Origin: Microcaldota archaeon
GTDB lineage: Archaea > Micrarchaeota > Micrarchaeia > Anstonellales > Anstonellaceae
Assembly (NCBI GenBank): GCA_026414325.1
Contig: JAOAJF010000002.1
Location: forward strand, 1-63,241
Direction of reading: 5' to 3'
DNA: 63,241 nucleotides
Part shown: one piece after another, positions 24,532 through 33,216 of the stretch
Position numbering within the stretch: the stretch's first letter is position 1
Layout of the letters: the number at the start of each line of letters is the position of its first letter
The notes under the pieces: generated by a model
What the model was told of the DNA's origin: nothing
Databases searched by the model: none
Seen by the model: only the letters and a program-made list of their open reading frames with translations
Position numbers and translations under genes: made by a program

Positions 24532-25185
24532 ATGTTGCAGCGTTTTAAGCCTAAAAAGCAAAATACTTTTTTTAAATTCTTTTCAATTAAATCAAGTTTT
24601 TTTAAAAAGCATAATTCTATTAAGCCTTTCAATAAAGAGAATGAAAATGAAAAAGTTCTTTATATCCTAAAAGCATTTAACAATTTTAATACTATGAACT
24701 CTAATTCTCTAGACTATTATTATAACAAAGCACTCAATTCAATTAAAAGCTTAGAGTATACCTCTATAGATGTGCAAAAATTTTGTTTTGAGCTTAAAAA
24801 TTTTGAAAATCAAGCAGATGATTTTAAAGTCAAAGCTGGATTATTTCTTTCTGCTCTAATAAATCAGAGCAAGGAGCAAAAATTTTTATTAGACACAACT
24901 GCACTAAGTTCAAAAATTCATTATTTAGGCTATTCAAACACAAAAGAAATTGTAGTCAATGGAAATGTTGGAAATAATCTTGGTTCTAATATGGAAAAAG
25001 GCAAAATAACTGTTTATGGAAATGCAGGAACAAATGTAGGTTATTTAATGAAAGGAGGGGAAATCTATATCGAAGGCCAATATCAATCTATTTATCCATA
25101 TTTATTAGGAAAAGTATATCATAAAAACCAGCTAATTTTTAAAGATGGAAAAAAATTAAACGATTTAGCAAACCAAAAGAAATAA
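24532..25185 (+). CDS. Protein with a stand-alone GXGXG-type beta-helix domain
   Basis: About 217 residues. The first 120 are basic and helical. The last 80 repeat a glycine-rich strand pattern (VNGNVGNNLGSNMEKGKITV, then YGNAGTNVGYLMKGGEIYIEG) like the GXGXG domain at the C-terminus of glutamate synthase alpha subunits and in formylmethanofuran dehydrogenase subunit C. No glutamate synthase or methanofuran gene is nearby. The ATG at 24532 is used; a TTG at 24520 is possible. The domain call is by pattern; function unknown. Confidence 0.6.
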   Translation: MLQRFKPKKQNTFFKFFSIKSSFFKKHNSIKPFNKENENEKVLYILKAFNNFNTMNSNSLDYYYNKALNSIKSLEYTSIDVQKFCFELKNFENQADDFKVKAGLFLSALINQSKEQKFLLDTTALSSKIHYLGYSNTKEIVVNGNVGNNLGSNMEKGKITVYGNAGTNVGYLMKGGEIYIEGQYQSIYPYLLGKVYHKNQLIFKDGKKLNDLANQKK

Positions 25186-25210
25186 AAATCTCTTTAAAAT
25201 ATTTAAATTG

Positions 25211-25495
25211 ATGAAAAATAAAATTCAAGCTATAAAAATTCTAGTTTTTGGAAAAGTCCAAGGAGTATTTTTCAGAGCTTGGGCAAAGGAGCAGGCTTAC
25301 TCTCTTTTTTTAGTCGGGTGGGTAAAAAATTTAGCAGATGGCTCAGTAGAAATTTTTGTACAAGGTTCAAAAGAAAGTTTAGAAAAATTTCTTTTTTCAT
25401 GTTTGAGAGGTCCTACTGCAGCACAAGTTTCAAAACTTGTAGTTGAACCACTAGAGCCTTTAGGAGAACTAGAAAATTTTGAAATTCGCTACTAA
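25211..25495 (+). CDS. acyP: Acylphosphatase
   Basis: A 94-residue alpha/beta protein hydrolysing acyl phosphates. FGKVQGVFFRAWAKEQA contains the phosphate-binding loop with Arg22, and GWVKNLADGSVEI holds the catalytic Asn40. The length is normal for the family. The ATG at 25211 directly follows a TTG at 25208. It converges on the membrane protein at 25498 with a two-base gap. Confidence 0.93.
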   Translation: MKNKIQAIKILVFGKVQGVFFRAWAKEQAYSLFLVGWVKNLADGSVEIFVQGSKESLEKFLFSCLRGPTAAQVSKLVVEPLEPLGELENFEIRY

Positions 25496-25497
25496 TT

Positions 25498-26061
25498 TTA
25501 GTTTTTGTGATAATGATAAGAAGAATCAATAGCAAGGTGTATAAAATAAGAACCAAAAAACACAATACTAAGTAAAATTGCTTGTTGCTGGCCTAATAAG
25601 AAAAACAAAAAAATGTAACAGCCAAGACTAACTAAAATTAATGCAAAATAACTATGCATAAAGTTTTCAGATGGGATAAACCCAACTATCATTCTTGCAA
25701 TAATATAGAAAAATACTAACAAAATTCCTAAAAAAATTATATTACAATATACTGTAAGATTTGCTGCTATAGGCTCAGTTATAGAAACACAAACATTATT
25801 AGCTATATTTATCGAAGAAGGATAAAAAATAATTAGAGCTGAGCCCAAAATAAATAAAAATATTGCCAGCCAATGAATAAAGTTTTTCAAAAAATTTGTA
25901 ATAAGGTCTAAATCAGGCAAAACCATTCCAACTAAAAATGCAAGAAATATAAAATCCAAAAGTTCTTTTTGAAAATAATTAGGCCCAACACTATAAGTAA
26001 TCAAAAAGGCTAAAAAAATAGCAATCAATTTTTTACCAGTTGCTATTGCCCAACCAAACAT
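25498..26061 (-). CDS. Membrane protein, possibly YdjM/DUF457-like
   Basis: A 187-residue protein with about six hydrophobic segments. VGMVLPDLDLI after the second segment, NFMHSYFALI later and FIHLAIDSSYHY near the end form an Asp/His set like that of membrane-bound metal-dependent hydrolases (YdjM/DUF457), which have D-x-D and H-S motifs. The match is by pattern only, and two hydrophilic inserts make it atypical. It is followed, 19 bases away, by the ParB-like gene on the same strand. Confidence 0.5.
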   Translation of the reverse strand: MFGWAIATGKKLIAIFLAFLITYSVGPNYFQKELLDFIFLAFLVGMVLPDLDLITNFLKNFIHWLAIFLFILGSALIIFYPSSINIANNVCVSITEPIAANLTVYCNIIFLGILLVFFYIIARMIVGFIPSENFMHSYFALILVSLGCYIFLFFLLGQQQAILLSIVFFGSYFIHLAIDSSYHYHKN

Positions 26062-26080
26062 AATTTTATCTCTATTTTAC

Positions 26081-26893
26081 TTAATATAAAACTATCACTG
26101 GTTCGCTATAGTATCTAGCAGAGCCATATTTAACTCTTTTTTTTATCATTTCTTTTAGATGCATTTCTATACTTTCTTTTGATTCATTTAAATATCCGAG
26201 CCTAAAATTTAATCTTACTATTCTGCCAGGTATCTCATGTCTTGTACTTTTTGGAGGAAAAATTTTACCCTCCAAAATATGGTCAACTATTTCTTTTTTT
26301 GAAAAAATCTTTCTTGCAAAAACAACATCCCCTCGTTCTAAAAATATATCTTTTCTAATATCTTCTATAAATATTAGCTCTTCTCCATTACCATTATTAA
26401 TTAAATCAAACCCAGCAAATTTTTCAAAAAATTCTTTTTGCTCTTTAATAACTCCATCAAAATTTTGTTGTTTGCTTTCTAATATCTTACACTTTATAGA
26501 ATTATTTTCTTTTATCATCGCCATTAAAAACGCTTCATATTCACCTAATTTTTTTAAACCTTCTTCATATTCTATTTTTTCTCCCCTAATTTTTTCAAAA
26601 TCTATTTTTTTTGTGGCAATGTACCATCCACCTATTTTTATTTTCGGATCATAATAATCAATTGGCTGGCAAACAGCATAAGAAACTTTCAATTCTTCTA
26701 AAACTTTTCTTCTATGATTTCCATCCAAAACAATTTTATGTTCTTTATCAATTATTAGTGGGTCTATTAGTTTTCCAATATTTAGCATAGTCTCTCTTAA
26801 AGCAAAAAGGTTTGGTTCTAATACCTGCTCATGTATTTTTAATTTTTCTAATTCAACTACTTCTAATTTTTCAATTATTTCTTCAGCTAACAT
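26081..26893 (-). CDS. ParB/sulfiredoxin-fold protein, SerK-like
   Basis: A 270-residue protein. The N-terminal 90 residues have the ParB-fold arrangement VVELEKLKIHE, LIDPLIIDK and VLDGNHRRKVLEEL. Near the C-terminus EGKIFPPKSTRHEIPGRI resembles the motif of archaeal ADP-dependent serine kinase SerK and staphylococcal SbnI. SerK makes O-phosphoserine for cysteine or serine metabolism. The alternative is a DNA-binding ParB-like factor, but no ParA or partition site is seen. The region between the two motifs does not match anything I recall. Confidence 0.55.
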   Translation of the reverse strand: MLAEEIIEKLEVVELEKLKIHEQVLEPNLFALRETMLNIGKLIDPLIIDKEHKIVLDGNHRRKVLEELKVSYAVCQPIDYYDPKIKIGGWYIATKKIDFEKIRGEKIEYEEGLKKLGEYEAFLMAMIKENNSIKCKILESKQQNFDGVIKEQKEFFEKFAGFDLINNGNGEELIFIEDIRKDIFLERGDVVFARKIFSKKEIVDHILEGKIFPPKSTRHEIPGRIVRLNFRLGYLNESKESIEMHLKEMIKKRVKYGSARYYSEPVIVLY

Positions 26894-27015
26894 TAGATCA
26901 CTTTAATAGTTTATCAGTCTATTTTAAAATTTTAAAATCTATCTTTTTTCTTACTCAAACTTCTAACCTCTAATTTTAGAATATTTTTTTAAATGTTTTT
27001 AGTTTTATTATTCTT

Positions 27016-27705
27016 ATGCCTGGTTCTAAAATACACAGCTCAATAATAGGTTTTGATGAGATAGTTGGAGGAGGAATAGCCCCAGGCAGTATGGTTTTAC
27101 TCAAAGGTCCACCTTTTTGTGGAAAAAAACTTTTTATGATGCAATTTTTATTTGAACAGCTAAAATCCTCACAAAAAGTTTTATTTATTTTAACTGATTT
27201 CAGCTATGAAGATTTTAAAACAAAGATGTTAAATTTTAAATGGGATATTGAACCATTTGAAAAACAACAGGCTTGTTTTTTTATAGATGCTTATTCCAAG
27301 CAGTATTTTCCACAATTGCTAGATAGCAATACTGTAAAATATATCTCTTCTCCAGGAGCTTTATCAGAACTCTCTCTTGCTGTTTCAAAAATACAAGAAG
27401 AGTTTTCATTAAAAAACTTTTTTATAGGCCTTCATTCTCTTTCAACAATTTTAAAAAGTAGCAACTCAAAATCTTTTTTTAATTTTTTAAATTTTGAAAT
27501 AGGAAAATTAAAAAGATTAGGTTCTACCGCATTGTTTACATTAGAAAAAAATGCTCAGAGTATAAAAGAAGAGCTTGCAATAGAACATTTAATGGATGGG
27601 GTAGTAGAATTTGAAAATGCAAAAATCTTGGTAAAGGGCTTAGAAACATTTGAAAACCAATGGCATGATTATTCTATAACAGAACATGGAATTTCAATTT
27701 TGTAA
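27016..27705 (+). CDS. KaiC/RecA-like ATPase with degenerate nucleotide motifs
   Basis: A 229-residue single-domain protein. GFDEIVGGGIAPGSMVLLKG is the typical KaiC/GvpD-family entry, and the P-loop reads GPPFCGKK (residues 31-38) with Lys where Ser/Thr normally binds Mg2+. The Walker B-like strand KNFFIGLHSLS lacks the usual Asp. It may therefore bind but not hydrolyse ATP efficiently. Such proteins accompany signalling or motility genes elsewhere; none is seen here. It ends directly against the FNR-like gene on the other strand. Confidence 0.75.
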   Translation: MPGSKIHSSIIGFDEIVGGGIAPGSMVLLKGPPFCGKKLFMMQFLFEQLKSSQKVLFILTDFSYEDFKTKMLNFKWDIEPFEKQQACFFIDAYSKQYFPQLLDSNTVKYISSPGALSELSLAVSKIQEEFSLKNFFIGLHSLSTILKSSNSKSFFNFLNFEIGKLKRLGSTALFTLEKNAQSIKEELAIEHLMDGVVEFENAKILVKGLETFENQWHDYSITEHGISIL

Positions 27706-28401
27706 TTACCATTTTTCTGTTTTTATTTTTTCTTGTTTAATCTCATTTTTAATCAAAAGCTCTGAAAGCTGAGCTACAAATTCTTTTCCACCACACAAAT
27801 AGTATTTTGAATCTTTCCAATTTTTGTTATACTTTTTTATCATTTCTATATTTATTCTACCGTTTTCAAAATTTTCTTTTTGTTCTTGGCTGAGAGTATA
27901 AATAATTTTAAGAAATTTATTTTTTTTCTCTATTAAATCCAACAAATTTTTATAAGCTATATCTTTTTCTGTTTTATTGGAATAAAATAAATAAACCATT
28001 TTTTGATAATTCTTTTGTTCTAGCTCTTTTAACATACAAACAAAAGGAGTGATCCCAATTCCTCCTGCCAAAAAAACCGAACAATCCTCTTTTTCATCAA
28101 ATAAAAATTCTCCATAAGGACCAGCTATATTTATACTCTGGCCTATTTGCAAATCAATAAGTGCAGCAGAAAATTGTGCATGTTTTTTTATACCAAAACT
28201 TATTCTCTCTTTTTGATATGGTAATAAAGCCGAATAAGGTCTAAAATTTGGTTTTAATTGAGATTGGTCTATTTTAATCATAAAAAATTGCCCTGCCTTA
28301 TAAAAAGGAACCTCAAAACCAGCAGTTTCAAACTCCAAAGTATAAACATCCTCAGTTTCTCTAATCTTATTTTTTAAGATATATTTTTTGTATTCTATCA
28401 T
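27706..28401 (-). CDS. FNR-like FAD/NAD(P)-binding oxidoreductase
   Basis: About 231 residues. RPYSALL (FAD binding), GPYGEFLF, LAGGIGITPFVCMLKEL (pyridine nucleotide loop) and YYLCGGKEFV define a ferredoxin-NADP reductase-type module. It lacks the C-terminal Cys cluster seen in sulfhydrogenase gamma and dihydroorotate dehydrogenase electron-transfer subunits. It might exchange electrons between ferredoxin and NAD(P)H, linking KorAB or the hydrogenase to pyridine nucleotides; this is inference. ATG 28401 is used; a TTG nine bases upstream is possible. Confidence 0.85.
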   Translation of the reverse strand: MIEYKKYILKNKIRETEDVYTLEFETAGFEVPFYKAGQFFMIKIDQSQLKPNFRPYSALLPYQKERISFGIKKHAQFSAALIDLQIGQSINIAGPYGEFLFDEKEDCSVFLAGGIGITPFVCMLKELEQKNYQKMVYLFYSNKTEKDIAYKNLLDLIEKKNKFLKIIYTLSQEQKENFENGRINIEMIKKYNKNWKDSKYYLCGGKEFVAQLSELLIKNEIKQEKIKTEKW

Positions 28402-28536
28402 AAAACCCAACTATTAAATATTTAGCAGCAAATTCTTTATATACAATTAGATTTAAAAATATTTAATCACCTAATAAATTTAGTTTATTTTTATTTTGGC
28501 TTAGTATACATTAACAAAAATTTTTTGGTGAATTAA
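28402..28536. promoter_or_regulatory. Divergent promoter region of the A-ATPase operon
   Basis: 135 AT-rich bases between the FNR-like gene (minus) and atpH (plus). CTTTATATACA near 28435 and TTTAAAAATATTTAA near 28455 are TATA candidates, and GGTG at 28527-28530 is the ribosome binding site of atpH. No further structure seen. Confidence 0.45.
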
Positions 28537-28878
28537 ATGCATAAAGCTGAAGATGAAGATAAAACTTCTCAGGCTTTTTTAGATGAATTAACAAAAATTT
28601 CTGAAGTAGAAAAAAAATCTGAATTATTGCTTGATGCTGCTGAAAAAAAAGCTCAAGAAATTATCCAACATGCAAATATCGAGTCTTCAAAAATAGTTTC
28701 AGAGGCTTTAGAAAAGTCTCTAAAAACTAAAAACGAGATTATTTTAGAAAAGAAAAAACAAGCAGATAAGGAAGCAAAAATGATTTTGGACAGTGCCTTA
28801 AAAAAAGCAGAAGAAATTAAAAAAATCTCTCTCTCAAATTCAGAGGTATCCTCGCTTTTAGATATTTTGCTAGAATAA
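28537..28878 (+). CDS. atpH: A-type ATP synthase subunit H (peripheral stalk)
   Basis: A 113-residue charged helical protein with a continuous heptad-like pattern (KKAQEIIQHANIESSKIVSEA) typical of the peripheral-stalk coiled coil that pairs with subunit E. It is first in the operon, 36 bases before subunit I, as in many archaea. No hydrophobic segment. The identification leans on position plus the coiled-coil pattern, since H sequences diverge strongly. Confidence 0.82.
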   Translation: MHKAEDEDKTSQAFLDELTKISEVEKKSELLLDAAEKKAQEIIQHANIESSKIVSEALEKSLKTKNEIILEKKKQADKEAKMILDSALKKAEEIKKISLSNSEVSSLLDILLE

Positions 28879-28914
28879 TAAGTTTTTACTTAGTTGGTTT
28901 TAGAGAGGTAGTAG

Positions 28915-30834
28915 ATGTTTAAACCTGCAAAAATGAAGAAAGTAAAAATGATTGGTCTGCTGCAGGACTTAAATGCAGCTTTGATTCTTTGGCGTAGATT
29001 AGGTGTTATTCAGCTAGATTACTACTCCTATGAAAATCTAAATATTGAAAAAGGAAAAGCTTTGGATATATATGAGGTTTTATCAGAACAATTACTAAAA
29101 CTTAGAACAGCAAAAAATTTTCTAATACCAAAGAAAGAGATAACTCCTATGGCTTTGGAAAAAAATCCTCTTGAAATGGCTAAAGAAATAAATATAAATG
29201 ATAAGCTGCTAGAGATTGAAAATTCTTTAAAAGAACTTTCCAAAGAGCAAGAAAATTTAAAAAAACAAATAGCATTTCTAAATAGAATTGAGCCACTAAA
29301 TATAAATTTTTCTCTCCTGCCAAAATCTTTGGATTATTATTTATTTTCTATAAATAAAAAGAAATTTGCACAACTAAAAGAAACATTAAACCAAATTACA
29401 ACTACTTATGATCTTTTAGCGATCGATGATTTAGAAAACAAAGAAAATTATCTAGTTTTTTTAGCAATCGAAAAAGAAAAAGATGTTTCAAAAATTTCTT
29501 CTTTTGCAACATTTTTAGAAATTCCAAAAATAAATTCTTATCCAAAAAATCATAAGCTTGCCTTGCAGCTAAAACTTAATGAAATAGAAGACAAGTTAAA
29601 CCATTTACTCTATCAAAAAGTTATTCTTTCTGAGCAATATTATGAGACAATAGTTAGATTGGAAGAGGCTTTAGCCTTAGAAGCAGATTTAGCTAGAGAA
29701 GCACTAAAGTTTGGTGTTTCAAAAAGTTGTTTTTTTGCAACTGGTTGGATCAAAGAATCAGATTTTGAGAGATTTAAAAATACTACTTTAAAATTCTTTG
29801 AAGGAAGAATACTTATTTCTGAAATTCCACCCTCGGTTCATCATTATAATAATTGTCCAACTTTATTGGAAAATCCAAAGGTAGTAAAACCATTTGAAAA
29901 TATTTTAAACTTTTTATTTGTTCCAAAAGCAACAGAAATTGATCCCTCAGCTTTAATTTTTCTTTCTATCCCACTTGTTTATGCGATGATTGTTGGTGAC
30001 GCTGGCTATGCTCTTTTATCTATGATTATTTCTTTATTTATAATATTTAGTGCACCTAAAGGAGGTCTTCTAGAAGCATTAGGAAAAATCTGGTTAATTA
30101 GCTCTGTTCCAACTCTATTTTTTGGTATTTTATTTGACGAATATTTTGGCTTTACTCACGAGCATTTATTAGGAACAAAACTTTATAAGCCACTTTTACA
30201 TAGAGCTCATGAAGTACCTATTTTATTGGCTTATTCTATTTTAGTTGGTTGGCTATTGATCGCCTTTGGTTTTATTTTAGGTGCAATAAATTCAATTTCT
30301 CATTCACTAAAGCATGCTCTAGCAAAAGTCTCTTGGCTTATACTCCAAATTGGTCTAACCTTAGCAGTTGCTGGATTTTTATTTTCAGAATTTTCTTCTT
30401 TTTTGGTTTATGGTTTAGTTATATTTTTTGTAGGTGCAATCGGATTAATTGCTTTTGAAGGATTTTTAGCAGTTGTGGAGATTCCAGGACTTATCTCTAA
30501 CATTATGTCTTTTTCCAGAGTTACTGCTGTAGGTGTAGCTGGTTTAATATTAGCTGAGGCAATAAACAAATTTTTATTTCCAAAAGCTGCTGGCCCATTC
30601 TCAATAGAAGGAGCTCTTTCATTTTTGTTTATTTTCTTTGTATATACCTTACTACATTTTGTTAATACTTTTATTGCAATGTTCGAAGGATTTTTACACT
30701 CAGCCAGATTGTCATTTTTAGAATTTTTTACAAAGTTTTTTGTAGGAGGGGGTAAACTTTTCTCCCCATTAAAACTAATAAGAAAATATACTTTAGATAA
30801 AGATGAAAAAACGCTAAAAGCTCAAAAGAGCTAA
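28915..30834 (+). CDS. atpI: A-type ATP synthase subunit I (membrane a subunit)
   Basis: A 639-residue subunit, the usual size. The first 300 residues are cytoplasmic with two coiled-coil arms (around 85-125 and 220-265). The second half has about seven to eight membrane helices, including VGDAGYALLS and FSRVTAVGVAGLILAEAINKF, the helix carrying the conserved Arg that contacts the rotor carboxylate. It forms the ion half-channels with the c ring. GAGAGG-type ribosome binding site upstream. Confidence 0.93.
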   Translation: MFKPAKMKKVKMIGLLQDLNAALILWRRLGVIQLDYYSYENLNIEKGKALDIYEVLSEQLLKLRTAKNFLIPKKEITPMALEKNPLEMAKEININDKLLEIENSLKELSKEQENLKKQIAFLNRIEPLNINFSLLPKSLDYYLFSINKKKFAQLKETLNQITTTYDLLAIDDLENKENYLVFLAIEKEKDVSKISSFATFLEIPKINSYPKNHKLALQLKLNEIEDKLNHLLYQKVILSEQYYETIVRLEEALALEADLAREALKFGVSKSCFFATGWIKESDFERFKNTTLKFFEGRILISEIPPSVHHYNNCPTLLENPKVVKPFENILNFLFVPKATEIDPSALIFLSIPLVYAMIVGDAGYALLSMIISLFIIFSAPKGGLLEALGKIWLISSVPTLFFGILFDEYFGFTHEHLLGTKLYKPLLHRAHEVPILLAYSILVGWLLIAFGFILGAINSISHSLKHALAKVSWLILQIGLTLAVAGFLFSEFSSFLVYGLVIFFVGAIGLIAFEGFLAVVEIPGLISNIMSFSRVTAVGVAGLILAEAINKFLFPKAAGPFSIEGALSFLFIFFVYTLLHFVNTFIAMFEGFLHSARLSFLEFFTKFFVGGGKLFSPLKLIRKYTLDKDEKTLKAQKS

Positions 30835-30851
30835 AAAGAGGTGAAAAATAT

Positions 30852-31106
30852 ATGGCAGCAGAACAACAAATTCTACAAAGCCTTCTTTTAGAGAAAGAAG
30901 GAGCTTTGGCTATAGGTGCAGGAATAGCTATGGCTGGTGCAGCTTTAGCTACTGCTTGGGCACAAGCCTCTATAGGTTCTTCCATTATGGGGGTATTGGC
31001 AGAAAAGCCAGAAGAAGCATTTAGATTGATAGTATACATGGCTCTACCAGAGATTATAGTTCTCTTAGGCTTTGTAGCAACCTTTCTAATGCTTGAGAAA
31101 ATTTAA
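30852..31106 (+). CDS. atpK: A-type ATP synthase subunit K (rotor c subunit)
   Basis: An 84-residue hairpin of two membrane helices. Helix 1 is Gly/Ala-rich (GAGIAMAGAALATAWAQASIG), helix 2 is LIVYMALPEIIVLLGFVATF with the ion-carrying Glu. This is the simple one-hairpin form, not the duplicated one found in some archaea. Helix 1 has a Gln, but the residues after the Glu are Ile-Ile instead of the Ser/Thr of known Na+ sites. AGAGGTG precedes the ATG. Confidence 0.93.
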   Translation: MAAEQQILQSLLLEKEGALAIGAGIAMAGAALATAWAQASIGSSIMGVLAEKPEEAFRLIVYMALPEIIVLLGFVATFLMLEKI

Positions 31107-31119
31107 AGTGGGAGTTTAG

Positions 31120-31737
31120 ATGGGGCTTAATTCTTTAATTAGCCAAATAGAAAAAGAAACAGAAAAAAAGATCCAAACAATTATAGAAAACGCTAAAGCC
31201 CAGCAAGAAGAAATTATCAAAGAAGCAAAAAAACAAGCAAAAAAAATTACTCAACAGGCAGTCCAACAAGCAGAAGAAATAGCTCAAAATTATAGAGAAG
31301 AGAAAATAGCAGCAGCAAAAACAGAGGAGCAAAGAATATTACTTCAAGCTCGAGAAGAAGCAACTGATAGAGCGCTTGCTCAACTATGGGAGGCTTTTGT
31401 AAAATTTAGCCAAAGTTCAAACTATCCAAAATATCTAAAAAAATTAGCAGCTCTAGCTTTAGAAGAGATCGATAACAAAGCAGCTGTAGCTTTATGCAAT
31501 CAAAAAGACAAAAAATTAGTCCAGTCCTTTGGTCTAAAGGTAGAAAAAACAATTGATTGCACAGCTGGCCTTATAGTTCAGACTAAAGATGGAAAAATAC
31601 TTGTAGATTACACTTTCGAAGCAATTTTCGAGCAGAAAAAACAGAAGCTAAAAACTCAAATAAATACCATTTTAGCAGAAAAAGAATCTAATCTAAAACA
31701 ATTAACAAAAACAAAGAAAGTAGCAAAATCAAAATAA
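31120..31737 (+). CDS. atpE: A-type ATP synthase subunit E
   Basis: A 205-residue protein. Residues 1-110 are an Ala/Gln/Lys/Glu-rich helix that pairs with subunit H in the peripheral stalk, and the C-terminal domain (about 115-190) holds CTAGLIVQTKDGKILVDYTFEAIF, the conserved globular part that touches the A3B3 head. It follows subunit K by 13 bases. A terminal Lys-rich tail extends beyond the usual end. Confidence 0.92.
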   Translation: MGLNSLISQIEKETEKKIQTIIENAKAQQEEIIKEAKKQAKKITQQAVQQAEEIAQNYREEKIAAAKTEEQRILLQAREEATDRALAQLWEAFVKFSQSSNYPKYLKKLAALALEEIDNKAAVALCNQKDKKLVQSFGLKVEKTIDCTAGLIVQTKDGKILVDYTFEAIFEQKKQKLKTQINTILAEKESNLKQLTKTKKVAKSK

Positions 31738-31755
31738 AGCTAATAAGGGAAAAAA

Positions 31756-32853
31756 ATGTTTAACATTAAAATTGAGTCCAAACCATTAGTTTATGGTTAT
31801 AGTAATGCTAGGGCTCATGCAATGTTTTCTAAGCTTTTAACTAGCCAGCAGCTTTTAGAACTAATCCAAATGCCTTCGACCAATACTATTGCCGAGGCTC
31901 TAAATAGAACAGAATACAAAGAAGAAATTTTACAGCTTTCACTCAATTATAAAGGAGAACAACTAATTGATTTTGCTTTAAGTGAAAATTTTGCTAAATT
32001 TTGCAAAAAGCTCTATAAAATTACTCCAAACAAGGACAAAAAAATAATTTTTGGACTTCTCTCTCGATGGGATTCTCATAATATAAAAACAGTGATATTA
32101 GCAAGAAAACAAAAAAAACCTTGGAACGAAATTAGACCCTTCTTAGTTTTAGCTGGAACACTTCAATTACAGCAATTAGAAAAACTCTACGCAGCAGCAG
32201 ATAGTGCGGAGTTTTACTCTCTTTTTAGATTAACTGAATTTGGCTCTGGTTTTATTAACTCAAAAATCCCACTTTTAACTAAGCCAGTAAGAGATGCTTT
32301 TAAAACAATGGATTCAGATTCATTTATTTTTGATATGCTTTTGCTTAGCTTAGACTTCTATCAATATCAAATACTTTCAAAAATTGTTCAAGAACACAAA
32401 AATGATAAACAACTGGCACAATTTCTTTCCTCCTTTACAGATGAGAAAAATCTAGAAATAGTCTTAAGACTTTCAAAAGAAAATTTAAGTGATGAAAAAC
32501 TTAGGTCTTATTTATTACCTGGAGGAAAAATTCAGCCATCTAGATGGCTAAAAGCTGCTGCAAAAAAAGAGCCTTTTGCTATTTTAACTTTCTTAGCTGA
32601 TGCTTTACCTTTAAAAGGAGTAATCGAAGAATTCAAAAAAACAAAAAAGCTTTCTGAGATTGAAAAATTGGTTTCTATAGAATTTTCTAAAAAAAGACTA
32701 AAACTATTTAGAGGTGCAAATCTTTCAGTTGCAGTTCTTGTTGCAGCTTTATTTTTCAAAGAACAAGAAGTTGAAAATATAAGAAAAATTCTTAGAGGAA
32801 AACAATATGGCTTTAGTGAAGATGAACTTAAAAGATTAATTTTATTTTATTAG
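31756..32853 (+). CDS. atpC: A-type ATP synthase subunit C (central-stalk socket)
   Basis: A 365-residue, mostly helical protein. YGYSNARAHAM near the start, the central RWDSHNIKTVILARK and the C-terminal FRGANLSVAVLVAALFFKEQEVENIRKILRGK with a final EDELKRLI are family signatures. It joins the central shaft (D and F) to the c ring. 18 bases after atpE, 9 before atpF. Confidence 0.92.
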   Translation: MFNIKIESKPLVYGYSNARAHAMFSKLLTSQQLLELIQMPSTNTIAEALNRTEYKEEILQLSLNYKGEQLIDFALSENFAKFCKKLYKITPNKDKKIIFGLLSRWDSHNIKTVILARKQKKPWNEIRPFLVLAGTLQLQQLEKLYAAADSAEFYSLFRLTEFGSGFINSKIPLLTKPVRDAFKTMDSDSFIFDMLLLSLDFYQYQILSKIVQEHKNDKQLAQFLSSFTDEKNLEIVLRLSKENLSDEKLRSYLLPGGKIQPSRWLKAAAKKEPFAILTFLADALPLKGVIEEFKKTKKLSEIEKLVSIEFSKKRLKLFRGANLSVAVLVAALFFKEQEVENIRKILRGKQYGFSEDELKRLILFY

Positions 32854-32862
32854 GAGATTAAA

Positions 32863-33207
32863 ATGGTTGAAGGAAAAATTGTTGTTATTGGAGATGAACT
32901 TGCAATAACAGGCTTTAAATTAGCTGGAGTTCAAGAAGGCTATATTGTAGAAAAGAAAGAGGAGGTAGAACATTTATTAAATAATTTTTTAGTAGATTCT
33001 TCTATCGGTATAATAATAATTTTAGATAAACTTTTGGAACAAGTTGATTGGAAAATAAAAAGAAAAATTGAACTCACAGCAAAACCTATTGTGGTTGCAA
33101 TTCCTTCCAAAGATGGTCCTATAGAAGAAGAAGTATCTTTAGCAAAATTAATTAAGAGAGCTTTAGGTTTTGATATTTTAAATTCTAATCATAATTCTAA
33201 AAAATGA
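32863..33207 (+). CDS. atpF: A-type ATP synthase subunit F
   Basis: A 114-residue alpha/beta protein. VVIGDELAITGFKLAGVQEG is the conserved N-terminal strand-loop, and SIGIIIILDKLLEQ, then PIVVAIPSKDGP, are the later conserved parts. It binds subunit D in the central stalk and influences activity. GGAG before the ATG is a ribosome binding site. The length is normal. Confidence 0.93.
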   Translation: MVEGKIVVIGDELAITGFKLAGVQEGYIVEKKEEVEHLLNNFLVDSSIGIIIILDKLLEQVDWKIKRKIELTAKPIVVAIPSKDGPIEEEVSLAKLIKRALGFDILNSNHNSKK

Positions 33208-33216
33208 GGTGTTGAT

